Source: Flavobacterium nackdongense
Lineage (GTDB): Bacteria; Bacteroidota; Bacteroidia; Flavobacteriales; Flavobacteriaceae
Assembly (NCBI RefSeq): GCF_004355225.1
Contig: NZ_CP037933.1
Coordinates: 868,001-932,000 of the forward strand
DNA length: 64,000 bases
Direction: 5' to 3'
Made by a program: the position numbers and the translations under genes. This document shows positions 19,850-28,757 of the stretch, in pieces (position 1 is the first letter of the stretch; every line of letters starts with the position of its first letter). Under the pieces are notes generated by a model. That model did no database searches and was not told the origin of the DNA. It saw nothing but the letters and a program-made list of their open reading frames with translations.

Positions 19850-22321
19850 ATGAAAATGAAAAAAACTGTACAAATTTCGATTTTTATCTTGACGCTCTTA
19901 TTTTCTATAAGTAGTTGGTCTCAAAAAATTGTATATCCTTGGCGCGCCACGACTGCCATTGTAAAAAGCGGCGAAAATTTTGAAGTTTGGTTCAATGCTG
20001 CCGATGGACAAACTATCAATTCCGTTGAATTGAGAGGCCCTTTCAACACGGTTACTGCAACGATTACGAACACAGCTACAGATACTTGGGTTTATGATAA
20101 ATGGTCCGGAAATACCTGTAATCGAAAATTATCTGTAAATGTTCCCGCCAACACCCCTAGCGACCGTTATGACTTGATTTTAAAAACATCTACTGGTGAC
20201 GAAATATCACTAGCTGCGGTTAAAGTCCTCAAAGAATTCAAAAACAACTTTTATGTGCTGCATTTTTCAGATGCGCATCGTTGGCAAGGCAGCTATGATA
20301 CGCCAAACATCATACTGCGTGAAATTTCAACTATCATCGATATTGCCAATATTATTGACCCAGAAATGATTATCGAAACAGGCGACAATCACTACCAAAA
20401 CACTGCGAATGAAGCTAGCTCAATGGATCGTATCAATCAATATATGAATGGATTTATGAATGGAACGGATTACGTAAATGGTATGAATAATGCATTCGCA
20501 CCAGTATTTACTGCTCCTGGAAATCACGATACACCACAGAAAAATTATGAATTAGAACCAGGCTATCCAACCCCAGGTTATGAAAAAATTCCATCTTTAT
20601 TTTACAATAAATTTTATGGCCTTCAAGCCCATAATTTTGCTTACGGGGATGTCCGCTTTATAGGTGTTAACAACTCTTGGTTTCCAGACGATGGCCGAGG
20701 AACACCTAATTTCTCCCACCAAACAGACGAAGCGGTCAGTTGGCTCAACACCGTTGGAAAAGGCACTATGCGAATTGGCTATTGCCACGTCAATACTGGG
20801 CAACCTTCGCGTGAATTTAACAATCCGCTGAAAGCAGCAGGAGCTCCACTGAATTTATTATTGGTAGGTCACGTACACAGCATCACGTACAGTCCGTATG
20901 TGCTTGACGACAAAAAGATTGAATACTCTGCCACTACGGTTAGAGATGGTTTAAAAAGAGTACCTTTCAATTTATACAAAATAGATGCTAGTGCTGGTAC
21001 TTATGAAACGATTTCAAATGAACAAGCGTATCAAGAGGGTCTAGAAACTGCAAAAAGCTACAACACTGCAAAACTAAAATTGACGTATTCCGCTTTGAAT
21101 GATGGGGCTACTGGAAACAATACGGCAACCATTGTCAATAAATTCAGCTTTCCAATTACGGGAGCTAGAGTACGTTTTGTAGTACCAAAAGGCAGCCCAT
21201 ACTATGTCAGAAACGCCGTGATCAAACAAGAATTTGACGGAACCAATTTTCATATTGTTGATGCCACTTATAACTTAGAGCCGAACAGCACCACAATAGT
21301 AAGTATTCACGCTGGAATTCAGGAAGATTTATGCCCGCTTGACCCCAACAAAATGGATCCAGGTCTATGTGGCTGCGGTGTAGCCGAAGGTACTTGTCCG
21401 GTGCTAGTAACTGATATTCTTTTTCAACCTACTGTAATCCGTTTGAATATCGATACAAGTCGCCTCTTAGTGCCTACTATCGTTCCTGCGAATGCCACCA
21501 ATAAAGCCGTAATTTGGGAAAGTAGTAATCCAAGCGCCATAAGTGTAAATGCTTTTGGAAAAATTACGGCTTTAAGTGAAGGCAGCGCTATCATTACCGG
21601 AACTACTGTAGACGGCGGTAAAAAAGTAACTATCAATGTCAGTACTGTTATGGATACGGTAAACTATCAAGCAGAAGATGCCGAATATGTTGGGCCACTT
21701 GAAGTCACCAATCAACCGGGCTATAAAGGGAACGGTTTTTTAGATTATACCAACGCCTCTAATGATTATATCAAATGGACGGTCAATGTTCCTGCTGATG
21801 GAAACTACAATTTAGGTTTTCGCTATGCCATTTTATCGAATAATCGCCCTTTAAGATTGACTATCAATGATGAAATACGAAATTCATCCACTCCTTTTAC
21901 GGCGACAGGTTCTTGGTCAAATTGGAGAGTATATACCACAACTCAGGCATTGGTTGCAGGAAACAATACCATTATACTCACCGCAACAGGAGCTAGTGGT
22001 GGAAATTTCGACGAGTTATCAGTAACAGGTACACTTGGGGTTCATAATTTCGGCAAAGGACAATCAAACAAATCGGTTCGAGTTTCACCTAATCCATTAA
22101 CCAGTGGGATTCTTACTGTAGCCACCGATGGTTTTGATGATGATACCAACATTCGCATTTACATCACGACTGCCAATGGACAAAAAATTTATGAAAATAA
22201 ACTAAATGATCCTTGCCATACCGATATCAATCTAGCGGGCAAATTAAGCAATTCGATCTATTTCGTTACTGTAGAATCCGATCAATCCAAAGTGGTAAAA
22301 AAATTAATAGTCCAACAATAA
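19850..22321 (+). CDS. T9SS-secreted metallophosphoesterase with Ig-like and CBM6 domains, paralogue 3
   Basis: An 823-residue protein with the same architecture as the two genes before it, 16 bp downstream of paralogue 2. Active-site motifs FSDAH, ETGDNH, PGNHD, GYCH and VGHVH are intact. The linker (CGCGVAEGTC), the BIG2-like domain, the CBM6-type YQAEDAE domain and the T9SS tail are all present. The middle of the phosphoesterase domain, which forms the substrate-facing loops, differs from paralogue 2, suggesting related but distinct substrates. Sequence similarity indicates tandem duplication of one ancestral gene. Confidence 0.87.
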   Translation: MKMKKTVQISIFILTLLFSISSWSQKIVYPWRATTAIVKSGENFEVWFNAADGQTINSVELRGPFNTVTATITNTATDTWVYDKWSGNTCNRKLSVNVPANTPSDRYDLILKTSTGDEISLAAVKVLKEFKNNFYVLHFSDAHRWQGSYDTPNIILREISTIIDIANIIDPEMIIETGDNHYQNTANEASSMDRINQYMNGFMNGTDYVNGMNNAFAPVFTAPGNHDTPQKNYELEPGYPTPGYEKIPSLFYNKFYGLQAHNFAYGDVRFIGVNNSWFPDDGRGTPNFSHQTDEAVSWLNTVGKGTMRIGYCHVNTGQPSREFNNPLKAAGAPLNLLLVGHVHSITYSPYVLDDKKIEYSATTVRDGLKRVPFNLYKIDASAGTYETISNEQAYQEGLETAKSYNTAKLKLTYSALNDGATGNNTATIVNKFSFPITGARVRFVVPKGSPYYVRNAVIKQEFDGTNFHIVDATYNLEPNSTTIVSIHAGIQEDLCPLDPNKMDPGLCGCGVAEGTCPVLVTDILFQPTVIRLNIDTSRLLVPTIVPANATNKAVIWESSNPSAISVNAFGKITALSEGSAIITGTTVDGGKKVTINVSTVMDTVNYQAEDAEYVGPLEVTNQPGYKGNGFLDYTNASNDYIKWTVNVPADGNYNLGFRYAILSNNRPLRLTINDEIRNSSTPFTATGSWSNWRVYTTTQALVAGNNTIILTATGASGGNFDELSVTGTLGVHNFGKGQSNKSVRVSPNPLTSGILTVATDGFDDDTNIRIYITTANGQKIYENKLNDPCHTDINLAGKLSNSIYFVTVESDQSKVVKKLIVQQ

Positions 22322-22340
22322 TTCAATTAGTGACCGATCG

Positions 22341-22354
22341 GGAAGTCCTCTTCC
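22341..22354 (+). other. Small hairpin between phosphoesterase 3 and the kinase
   Basis: GGAAG pairs with CTTCC around TCCT, just after a CCGATCGG palindrome. No T-run follows. It may partly attenuate or process the transcript in the 61-bp gap. Confidence 0.3.
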
Positions 22355-22382
22355 ATTGGTTCATTAAATTAAAATATAAAAA

Positions 22383-23495
22383 ATGAGTAATGCAATAATC
22401 GATGACAAACGCATCGTAATGACCTTAGACGCTGGAGGAACTAATTTTGTATTTTCCGCCATTCAAGGCAACAAACAAATCGTAGAATCCATAAGACTCT
22501 ACCCCAATTCAGACCATTTAGAAAAATGTCTTGAAACAGTTATTTCAGGTTTTGAGATTGTAAAAAAAGAATTAAAAAGTGAACCTGTAGCCATCAGTTT
22601 TGCTTTCCCAGGTCCAGCCGATTACCCCAAAGGAATCATCGGTGATTTACCCAATTTACCGGCATTTCGTGGTGGAGTGGCTTTGGGTCCAATGTTAGAA
22701 AATCATTTCAACATCCCAGTTTATATCAATAATGATGGTAATTTATTTGCCTACGGCGAAGCGCTATTTGGATTTATTCCTGAAATAAATAAACGGTTAG
22801 AAGAAACCAATAGCCCCAAAAGATTCCATAACATCATAGGTATTACGCTTGGAACGGGATTCGGTGTCGGATTAGTATGCAACAAGCAATTAATTACAGG
22901 CGATAATTCAAACGGTGGCGAAGGTTGGCTCCTGCGGGATATCTTAAGTCCAGACTGCCACGTCGAAGAACATTTAAGCCGTGAGGGAATCAGGCGAAGT
23001 TATGCAGCGAAATCAAATACTGCCGTGGAAAACGTTGGAATGCCTTTTGAAATTTACAAAATTGCCAAAGGAATCGAAACCGGAAATCAACAAGCCGCTA
23101 TCGAAACATTTAATGATTTCGGAACCGTTTTAGGCGAAGCATTGGCCAACCTAATCACCCTTCTGGACGGGATTGTTGTTCTCGGAGGAGGCGTTTCTGA
23201 AGCTTACGACCTTTTTGCCCCAGCAATGTTCGAACAATTAGAATCAAAATTTAGATTGCATAATGGCGACCCACTAAACCGTTTGGTGCCTCGTGTATTC
23301 AACCTAGAAGATCCAGTGGGTATGAAAAGATTGCTTGATGGTAACCAAATAGATTTAGCCATTCCTGGCACAGACAAAACCATCAGCTATGATCCTTTTC
23401 TGCGAACTGGAGTGCGAGTGACCAAAAATGACACTTGCCAAATAATTTCTTTAGGTGCTTACGCATTTGCACTCAATAAATTGGACTCCAATTAA
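22383..23495 (+). CDS. ROK-family sugar kinase-like protein
   Basis: A 370-residue cytoplasmic protein. The N-terminal phosphate loop MTLDAGGTN (13-21), the acidic AFPGPADY region, YINNDGN with the catalytic Asp, and GITLGTGFGVG place it in the ROK/hexokinase fold. The CxCGxxGCxE zinc motif of many ROK kinases is absent; the equivalent stretch reads GGEGWLLRD, so it is a divergent subgroup. It presumably phosphorylates a monosaccharide released by the locus. It is one of few cytoplasmic catabolic enzymes here. Substrate cannot be predicted. Confidence 0.82.
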   Translation: MSNAIIDDKRIVMTLDAGGTNFVFSAIQGNKQIVESIRLYPNSDHLEKCLETVISGFEIVKKELKSEPVAISFAFPGPADYPKGIIGDLPNLPAFRGGVALGPMLENHFNIPVYINNDGNLFAYGEALFGFIPEINKRLEETNSPKRFHNIIGITLGTGFGVGLVCNKQLITGDNSNGGEGWLLRDILSPDCHVEEHLSREGIRRSYAAKSNTAVENVGMPFEIYKIAKGIETGNQQAAIETFNDFGTVLGEALANLITLLDGIVVLGGGVSEAYDLFAPAMFEQLESKFRLHNGDPLNRLVPRVFNLEDPVGMKRLLDGNQIDLAIPGTDKTISYDPFLRTGVRVTKNDTCQIISLGAYAFALNKLDSN

Positions 23496-23559
23496 TACAT
23501 TTCAAAAGCATGAAAGTCAAGTATAGCCATTACTTTGCTAGTTCTGGCGAATAAAAAAA

Positions 23560-23573
23560 GGTATATTTATACC
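23560..23573 (+). promoter_or_regulatory. Palindrome GGTATATTTATACC before the esterase gene
   Basis: A perfect inverted repeat (GGTATA, TT, TATACC) that ends 16 bases before the ATG of the esterase gene. It could be an operator or a hairpin shielding the start region. No regulator is linked to it. Confidence 0.3.
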
Positions 23574-23589
23574 AAAAAATTTAAATAAA

Positions 23590-25053
23590 ATGAATACTAA
23601 TTTATCCTTCCGAAAAGCCGTTTTTACAATAGCCGTGCTACTTTCGATGTTTCAGCTGCAAGCCAAGGTGCGCCTGCCATCTATTCTGGCCGACAATATG
23701 GTTTTGCAACAAAAAACAGAAGCCAAATTATGGGGCTGGGCCAATGCCAATGCTAAAGTTGAAGTAAAAACTTCTTGGAATAAAAAAACCTATAAAACCA
23801 CTGCTGATGCCAACGGAAATTGGTTGCTCAAAATCAATACTCCGGCTGCTGGTGGACCTTTCCAAATAAGCATTTCAGATGGCGAAGTCCTCACATTAAA
23901 AAACATCCTCATTGGCGAAGTGTGGTTTTGCTCTGGCCAATCGAATATGGAAATGCCCGTGAAAGGTTTTCCACGCCAACCCACAAAAGGCGGAAATTCG
24001 GTCATTGCAAAAGCCAATCCTAAAGTGCCGATTAGAATGTTTTTGGCTGACTCGAAAGAGGGGAAATTCATCAAACAATTCAGCAAAAAACCACAAACCG
24101 ATTGCCAAGGTCAATGGTTAGACAACAGCTCGGAGAACGTTGCCAATGCTAGTGCCACTGCTTACTTTTTTGCCCAATACGTGCAAGAAGTTTTGGATGT
24201 GCCCGTTGGCATTATTGTCTCGTCTTTGGGCGGTTCTATGGTCGAATCCTGGATGAGTCGGGAAGCTATTTCTGCTTTCAAAGAAGTCGATTTGTCTGTT
24301 TTAGATAACGACACCGAAATCAAAAAACCGAACAGCACAGCCTGTGTGAACTTCAATGCCAAAATTAACCCATTTACTAATTTTACCATCAAAGGTTTTT
24401 TGTGGTATCAAGGCGAAAGCAATAAAAACAATGCCGATTTATATGCCAAACTAATGCCTGCCTTTGTCAAGGATTTACGTTCGAGATGGGACATCGGTGA
24501 GTTTCCGTTTTATTATGTACAAATCGCGCCCTACAATTACGATGGTGCCGACAAAACTTCGGCGGCTCGTTTGCGCGAAGTGCAAACTCAACATATCACC
24601 GACATACCCAATTCCGGAATGATAACTACCTTAGATATTGGTAGCCCTCAATTTATTCATCCTGTCAATAAAGAAACGGTTGGAGAACGTCTCGCCTTAT
24701 GGGCATTGGGAGCGACCTACGGCAAAAAAGGTTTTGGCTATGCCCCTCCAATTTTCAAATCAATGGAAATCAAGGAGGCTAAAATCTATATCGACTTTAA
24801 AAATGCCGACCAAGGAATCAGTCCGATGTGGACCCCGCTCAAAGGATTTGAAATCGCTGGCGAAGATAAAATTTTCTATCCTGCCAATGCCGAAATCGAA
24901 ACCTCCACTACCCGACTTGCCGTTTCGAGCGAAAAAGTAGCCAAACCGGTGGCCGTTCGCTATGCTTTCAAAAATTATGCTGAAGCGAGTATTTTTGGGA
25001 TTACGGGAATTCCGGTAGCCCCTTTCAGAACCGATGATTGGCCATTACAATAG
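23590..25053 (+). CDS. Sialate O-acetylesterase-like SGNH esterase
   Basis: A 487-residue exported protein of the family annotated as sialate O-acetylesterase. Visible are LPSILADNMVLQQ at the mature N-terminus, the nucleophile block CSGQSNMEMPV, the block WYQGESN and the His block FIHPVNKETVGERLALWAL. In polysaccharide loci these enzymes generally remove O-acetyl groups from sugars rather than from sialic acid. The Asp often seen two residues before the His (DIHP) is Phe here, a variant I cannot interpret further. The 94-bp gap before it contains a palindrome. It implies that the target glycan is acetylated as well as sulfated. Confidence 0.87.
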   Translation: MNTNLSFRKAVFTIAVLLSMFQLQAKVRLPSILADNMVLQQKTEAKLWGWANANAKVEVKTSWNKKTYKTTADANGNWLLKINTPAAGGPFQISISDGEVLTLKNILIGEVWFCSGQSNMEMPVKGFPRQPTKGGNSVIAKANPKVPIRMFLADSKEGKFIKQFSKKPQTDCQGQWLDNSSENVANASATAYFFAQYVQEVLDVPVGIIVSSLGGSMVESWMSREAISAFKEVDLSVLDNDTEIKKPNSTACVNFNAKINPFTNFTIKGFLWYQGESNKNNADLYAKLMPAFVKDLRSRWDIGEFPFYYVQIAPYNYDGADKTSAARLREVQTQHITDIPNSGMITTLDIGSPQFIHPVNKETVGERLALWALGATYGKKGFGYAPPIFKSMEIKEAKIYIDFKNADQGISPMWTPLKGFEIAGEDKIFYPANAEIETSTTRLAVSSEKVAKPVAVRYAFKNYAEASIFGITGIPVAPFRTDDWPLQ

Positions 25054-25108
25054 TTACCAAAAACACCATATTTACTAATTTATATACTTACAATCCCCTT
25101 CAATACCA

Positions 25109-28100
25109 ATGAAAAATTTTATAATGACAAAAAAACGAATTTGCCTACTCCTTTTAACCACTTCATTTGGTGTTTTTGGACAACAATTGGAGTATAAAAA
25201 TGATTTCTCGAATGCTGCAACTACCCTGAAAACTGTTGAAAGAGGAAGCTGTACCGTCGTTGATGGTGTTTTGAAATCTACAGATGCCTATGCTAAGTTC
25301 GGAAATCCGGAATGGAAGAATTATACTGTCAAATTCAAAGCCAGAGCACCAAAAAGTGCCGAACAAGTACAAATTTGGGCGGGTTTCAGAGCTTTTAACA
25401 GAAATGACAGATACGTTGTAGGACTACGAGGTGGATTGCAAAACACGCTTTACCTGAGCCGTATGGGTTATATGGGCACCGATGAGTTTCTTGGTTTAAG
25501 AGTCTTAAATTTCAAACCCGTTCCCGGCACTTGGTACGACATCAAAATAGAAGTGGTGGGCAATCGCATCCGTATCTTCTTGGACAATGAAGCACTACCT
25601 TACCTTGATATTGTGGACAAAAACGCCAATTTAGCTCCAGCCGGCGAAGTGACCCTCGGCGGAAGTTGGATCGAAACGGAGTTTGATGATTTGTCCATCA
25701 CCGCATTGGATGAAAATTATCTAAAAAACCAAGCTGTAGTCGAATGGAGCAAAAAAATTGAACCGAACGACAAGGAAAACAGAAGAATTGCCGATAGAGC
25801 CAATTACAAACCTATCGTAGTAGACGCTTTGAAAGGCAGTCGTTCTGAAATAGTTTTGGATGGCAATTGGTTGTTTATGCCCGAAAATGAACTTGCTGAT
25901 GCAAAAAATGGTTCAAATGAAAATGCGCAGGATACCAACTGGCACACGATGTCGGTTCCTAACTTTTGGAATCCATCACGCGTTTGGTTGCACGGTGAAT
26001 CCTTCGAAGGTTTCCCGAAAGGCGTTTCGGATGTATATTTTCAAAAAGAAACCGATCGCTGCAAAAATTACACTTTCGACTATACGAAAACCAAGGTAGC
26101 TTGGTACCGTCAATATGTGGAACTGCCAACAACTATCCAGTCAAAACACATCACTTTGAATTTCGATGCGGTTTCAAAAATTGCTGAAGTATACATCAAC
26201 GGAAAATTGGCGGGATCACACGTGGGAATGTTTGGTGATTTCACAATAGATGCAACCCCATTCTTACGAGCAGGGAAAAATCTTATTGCCGTTCGTGTGG
26301 TTCGTGATTTTATAACCAATATCGAAGATGGCGATAAAATTGTAGATGTTGCAGTAACGGTACCCGTAACCAACAATATGCTGAAAGATATTGCCCACGG
26401 GTTTTTCAAAGATGATCCGGCTGGTATTTGGCAGCCCGTAAAAATGGTCATCACTGACAATTTGAAGATTGAAGATGTTTACATCAAACCTAGTTTACAA
26501 GGTGCTACCTTTGAAGTCACCTTAAAAAACTACGCTTCAAAATCGGTTAAATACGATTTGACTACCGAAATTTTAGACAAAGAAACTACGAGTCAATTGT
26601 ACACAGGAACTTCTTTGACAAAAGGAGAATTAAAAGCGGGTGAAGAGCGAAAAGTTACCTTTACCATCGCAAACCTGAAACCCCGATTGTGGACGCCAAA
26701 TCATCCGAATTTGTATCATTTTAATTTCAAATTAGTTTCCGGAACCACAGAAATCGACAGCAAAACAATCACTTCGGGTTTCAGAACATTTGAAGTAAAA
26801 AATGGTTTCTTCTTCCTGAACGGCAACCAATACTGGCTTCGTGGTGCCAATCACACCTCTTATGCATTGGGCATCAACGACCGAAATTTAGCAGATACTT
26901 TTTATCAGTTGATGAAAACTGCCAATATGGATGTGACCCGCACACATACTGTGCCTTACAACGAACTTTGGATGGATGCCTCGGATGAAAACGGCATCGG
27001 AATTAGTTATGAAGGAACTTGGCCTTGGTTAATGATCAAAAATTCGATGCCGGAACCAAAGCTTTTGCAATTATGGTCGGATGAATTTATTGGTCTTTTG
27101 AAAAAATACAGAAACCATCCTTCTATCTTGATTTGGACCGTGAATAACGAAATGAAATTCTACGATAATCCGGGAGATCTTGAACCAACGAAGGCCAAAA
27201 TGAAAGTCATCTCAGATGTGGTCAAACGAATGCGAGAAATTGACCCGACAAGGCCTATTAGTTTCGATTCCAATTATGTGCGCAATGAGCAAAAATTTGG
27301 CAAAGAATATTTTAAGACTATTGACGACGGCGATATCGACGACGACCATAAATACATCAACTGGTATGATTATACCGTTTTTAAATTTTTCAAGGGTGAA
27401 TTCCAGAAAAAGGCCAATCCCGGTCGACCTTTAATCAGCCAAGAATTATCAACCGGTTATCCTAATGCAGAAACAGGTCACGCTACTCGTTTTTACAACC
27501 TAGTGCATCAAAATCCGCAAAGTTTAATCGGATATCAGTCGTATGAATTTGGTAATCCGCAAGCGTTTTTGAATGTAAACTCATTTATAACCGGAGAATT
27601 AGCCGAGGCGCTTCGTCGTACAGGCGATAAAATGGCAGGTGTTTTACATTTTGCACTGCTTACTTGGTTCCGAAATGCCTACGATTATAAAAACATCGAA
27701 CCCTATCCAACGTATTTTGCGATGCAAAGAGCAATGTCTCCAGTATTGGTAAGTGCTGAATTATGGGGACGAAATTTATACGGTGGCGAAAAAATACCCG
27801 TGAAATTTGCTGTAGTAAACGACAGAGAAAACGGAACAGCCGTAAAAGAATCGATGGTTCAATGGGAATTACAGGCAGAAAATGGGGAGAAATTAGTGGG
27901 TGGCAAAGAAAAAGTGCCCGCAGTGCAACATTCTGCTCGTCAATGGGTCACGCCTGAAATCATTATTCCTGAGAATTTAACAGCACCAAAATCAGTTGCC
28001 AAGCTTAAACTAAAACTAATCGAAAGCGGCATTACCATTGCGGAAAACGAATACAAACTGAATGTCGCTACCAAACAATGGAGTGCTTCGGTCATCAACC

Positions 28101-28744
28101 CAGCCAAGAAAATTGCGGTAGTCGATTTTAATGGAATGAACAAATCTTTGGATTTCTTGAAAGTGAAATATACTGCCTATCCAACAGTCGCTGCGGCGCT
28201 TCAGGCAAAGGCAGATGTGTATCTGTTTTCAGGACTTGAGGTTTCAAAAAACTGCAGCGAGCAAGACATTCAGGCTATTCGAACAAGCATTAATAAAGGA
28301 GCTAAAGCATTGGTATTGAAATCAGCAGAGGCAGCTCAAAAAATATATCCTGAATACATCACGGGAGTTCTTGTACCTACCGAAGGGGATATCGTCAATA
28401 TGGAAATGCCAGAATCCCCTGTTTTTGATGGAATCGGTTTATTTGACTTACGCTATTTCAACAACAACAAAACAGAAGTTCCTACGGTTTGCAACGCTGC
28501 TTTAAAAATCAACCGAAGCAAAGAAGTGGTTGAATTGGCCAATCAAACTAAAATACACGGATATATCAATGGCGAAATGAAAGACAGATCCGAATATGTT
28601 AAAACCATAAAAGGCTTTTCAATTTTGAGAATCAACAAAGGTGGAGCTGCCATCATTTCGACTATGAGCCACGAAAAAGCAACTACCGACCCAATTGCTG
28701 GAAGGCTTTTAACGAATATGATTAATGATTTATTGATGCATTAA
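25109..28744 (+). CDS. Large multidomain GH2-family protein
   Basis: A 1211-residue exported protein. After the signal peptide come a jelly-roll domain resembling LamG/DUF1080 (about 25-210), the GH2 sugar-binding domain (about 250-450), an Ig-like domain, and the TIM barrel starting at NGFFFLNGNQYWLRGANH. The putative acid/base Glu is in TVNNEMKF (near 680) and the nucleophile Glu in LISQELSTG (near 779). A C-terminal region (about 985-1211) resembles the glutamine-amidotransferase-like domain seen in some beta-galactosidases. GH2 includes galactosidases, glucuronidases, mannosidases and others, so specificity is open. The extra N- and C-terminal domains make it longer than usual GH2 enzymes. 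Confidence 0.85.
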   Translation: MKNFIMTKKRICLLLLTTSFGVFGQQLEYKNDFSNAATTLKTVERGSCTVVDGVLKSTDAYAKFGNPEWKNYTVKFKARAPKSAEQVQIWAGFRAFNRNDRYVVGLRGGLQNTLYLSRMGYMGTDEFLGLRVLNFKPVPGTWYDIKIEVVGNRIRIFLDNEALPYLDIVDKNANLAPAGEVTLGGSWIETEFDDLSITALDENYLKNQAVVEWSKKIEPNDKENRRIADRANYKPIVVDALKGSRSEIVLDGNWLFMPENELADAKNGSNENAQDTNWHTMSVPNFWNPSRVWLHGESFEGFPKGVSDVYFQKETDRCKNYTFDYTKTKVAWYRQYVELPTTIQSKHITLNFDAVSKIAEVYINGKLAGSHVGMFGDFTIDATPFLRAGKNLIAVRVVRDFITNIEDGDKIVDVAVTVPVTNNMLKDIAHGFFKDDPAGIWQPVKMVITDNLKIEDVYIKPSLQGATFEVTLKNYASKSVKYDLTTEILDKETTSQLYTGTSLTKGELKAGEERKVTFTIANLKPRLWTPNHPNLYHFNFKLVSGTTEIDSKTITSGFRTFEVKNGFFFLNGNQYWLRGANHTSYALGINDRNLADTFYQLMKTANMDVTRTHTVPYNELWMDASDENGIGISYEGTWPWLMIKNSMPEPKLLQLWSDEFIGLLKKYRNHPSILIWTVNNEMKFYDNPGDLEPTKAKMKVISDVVKRMREIDPTRPISFDSNYVRNEQKFGKEYFKTIDDGDIDDDHKYINWYDYTVFKFFKGEFQKKANPGRPLISQELSTGYPNAETGHATRFYNLVHQNPQSLIGYQSYEFGNPQAFLNVNSFITGELAEALRRTGDKMAGVLHFALLTWFRNAYDYKNIEPYPTYFAMQRAMSPVLVSAELWGRNLYGGEKIPVKFAVVNDRENGTAVKESMVQWELQAENGEKLVGGKEKVPAVQHSARQWVTPEIIIPENLTAPKSVAKLKLKLIESGITIAENEYKLNVATKQWSASVINPAKKIAVVDFNGMNKSLDFLKVKYTAYPTVAAALQAKADVYLFSGLEVSKNCSEQDIQAIRTSINKGAKALVLKSAEAAQKIYPEYITGVLVPTEGDIVNMEMPESPVFDGIGLFDLRYFNNNKTEVPTVCNAALKINRSKEVVELANQTKIHGYINGEMKDRSEYVKTIKGFSILRINKGGAAIISTMSHEKATTDPIAGRLLTNMINDLLMH

Positions 28745-28757
28745 GACCAATTATAAA

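Noticed and set aside
23590..25053. Loss of the catalytic Asp in the acetylesterase (FIHP instead of DIHP)
   Set aside because: I am not sure the Asp at that position is catalytic in this subgroup, so I do not call it inactive.
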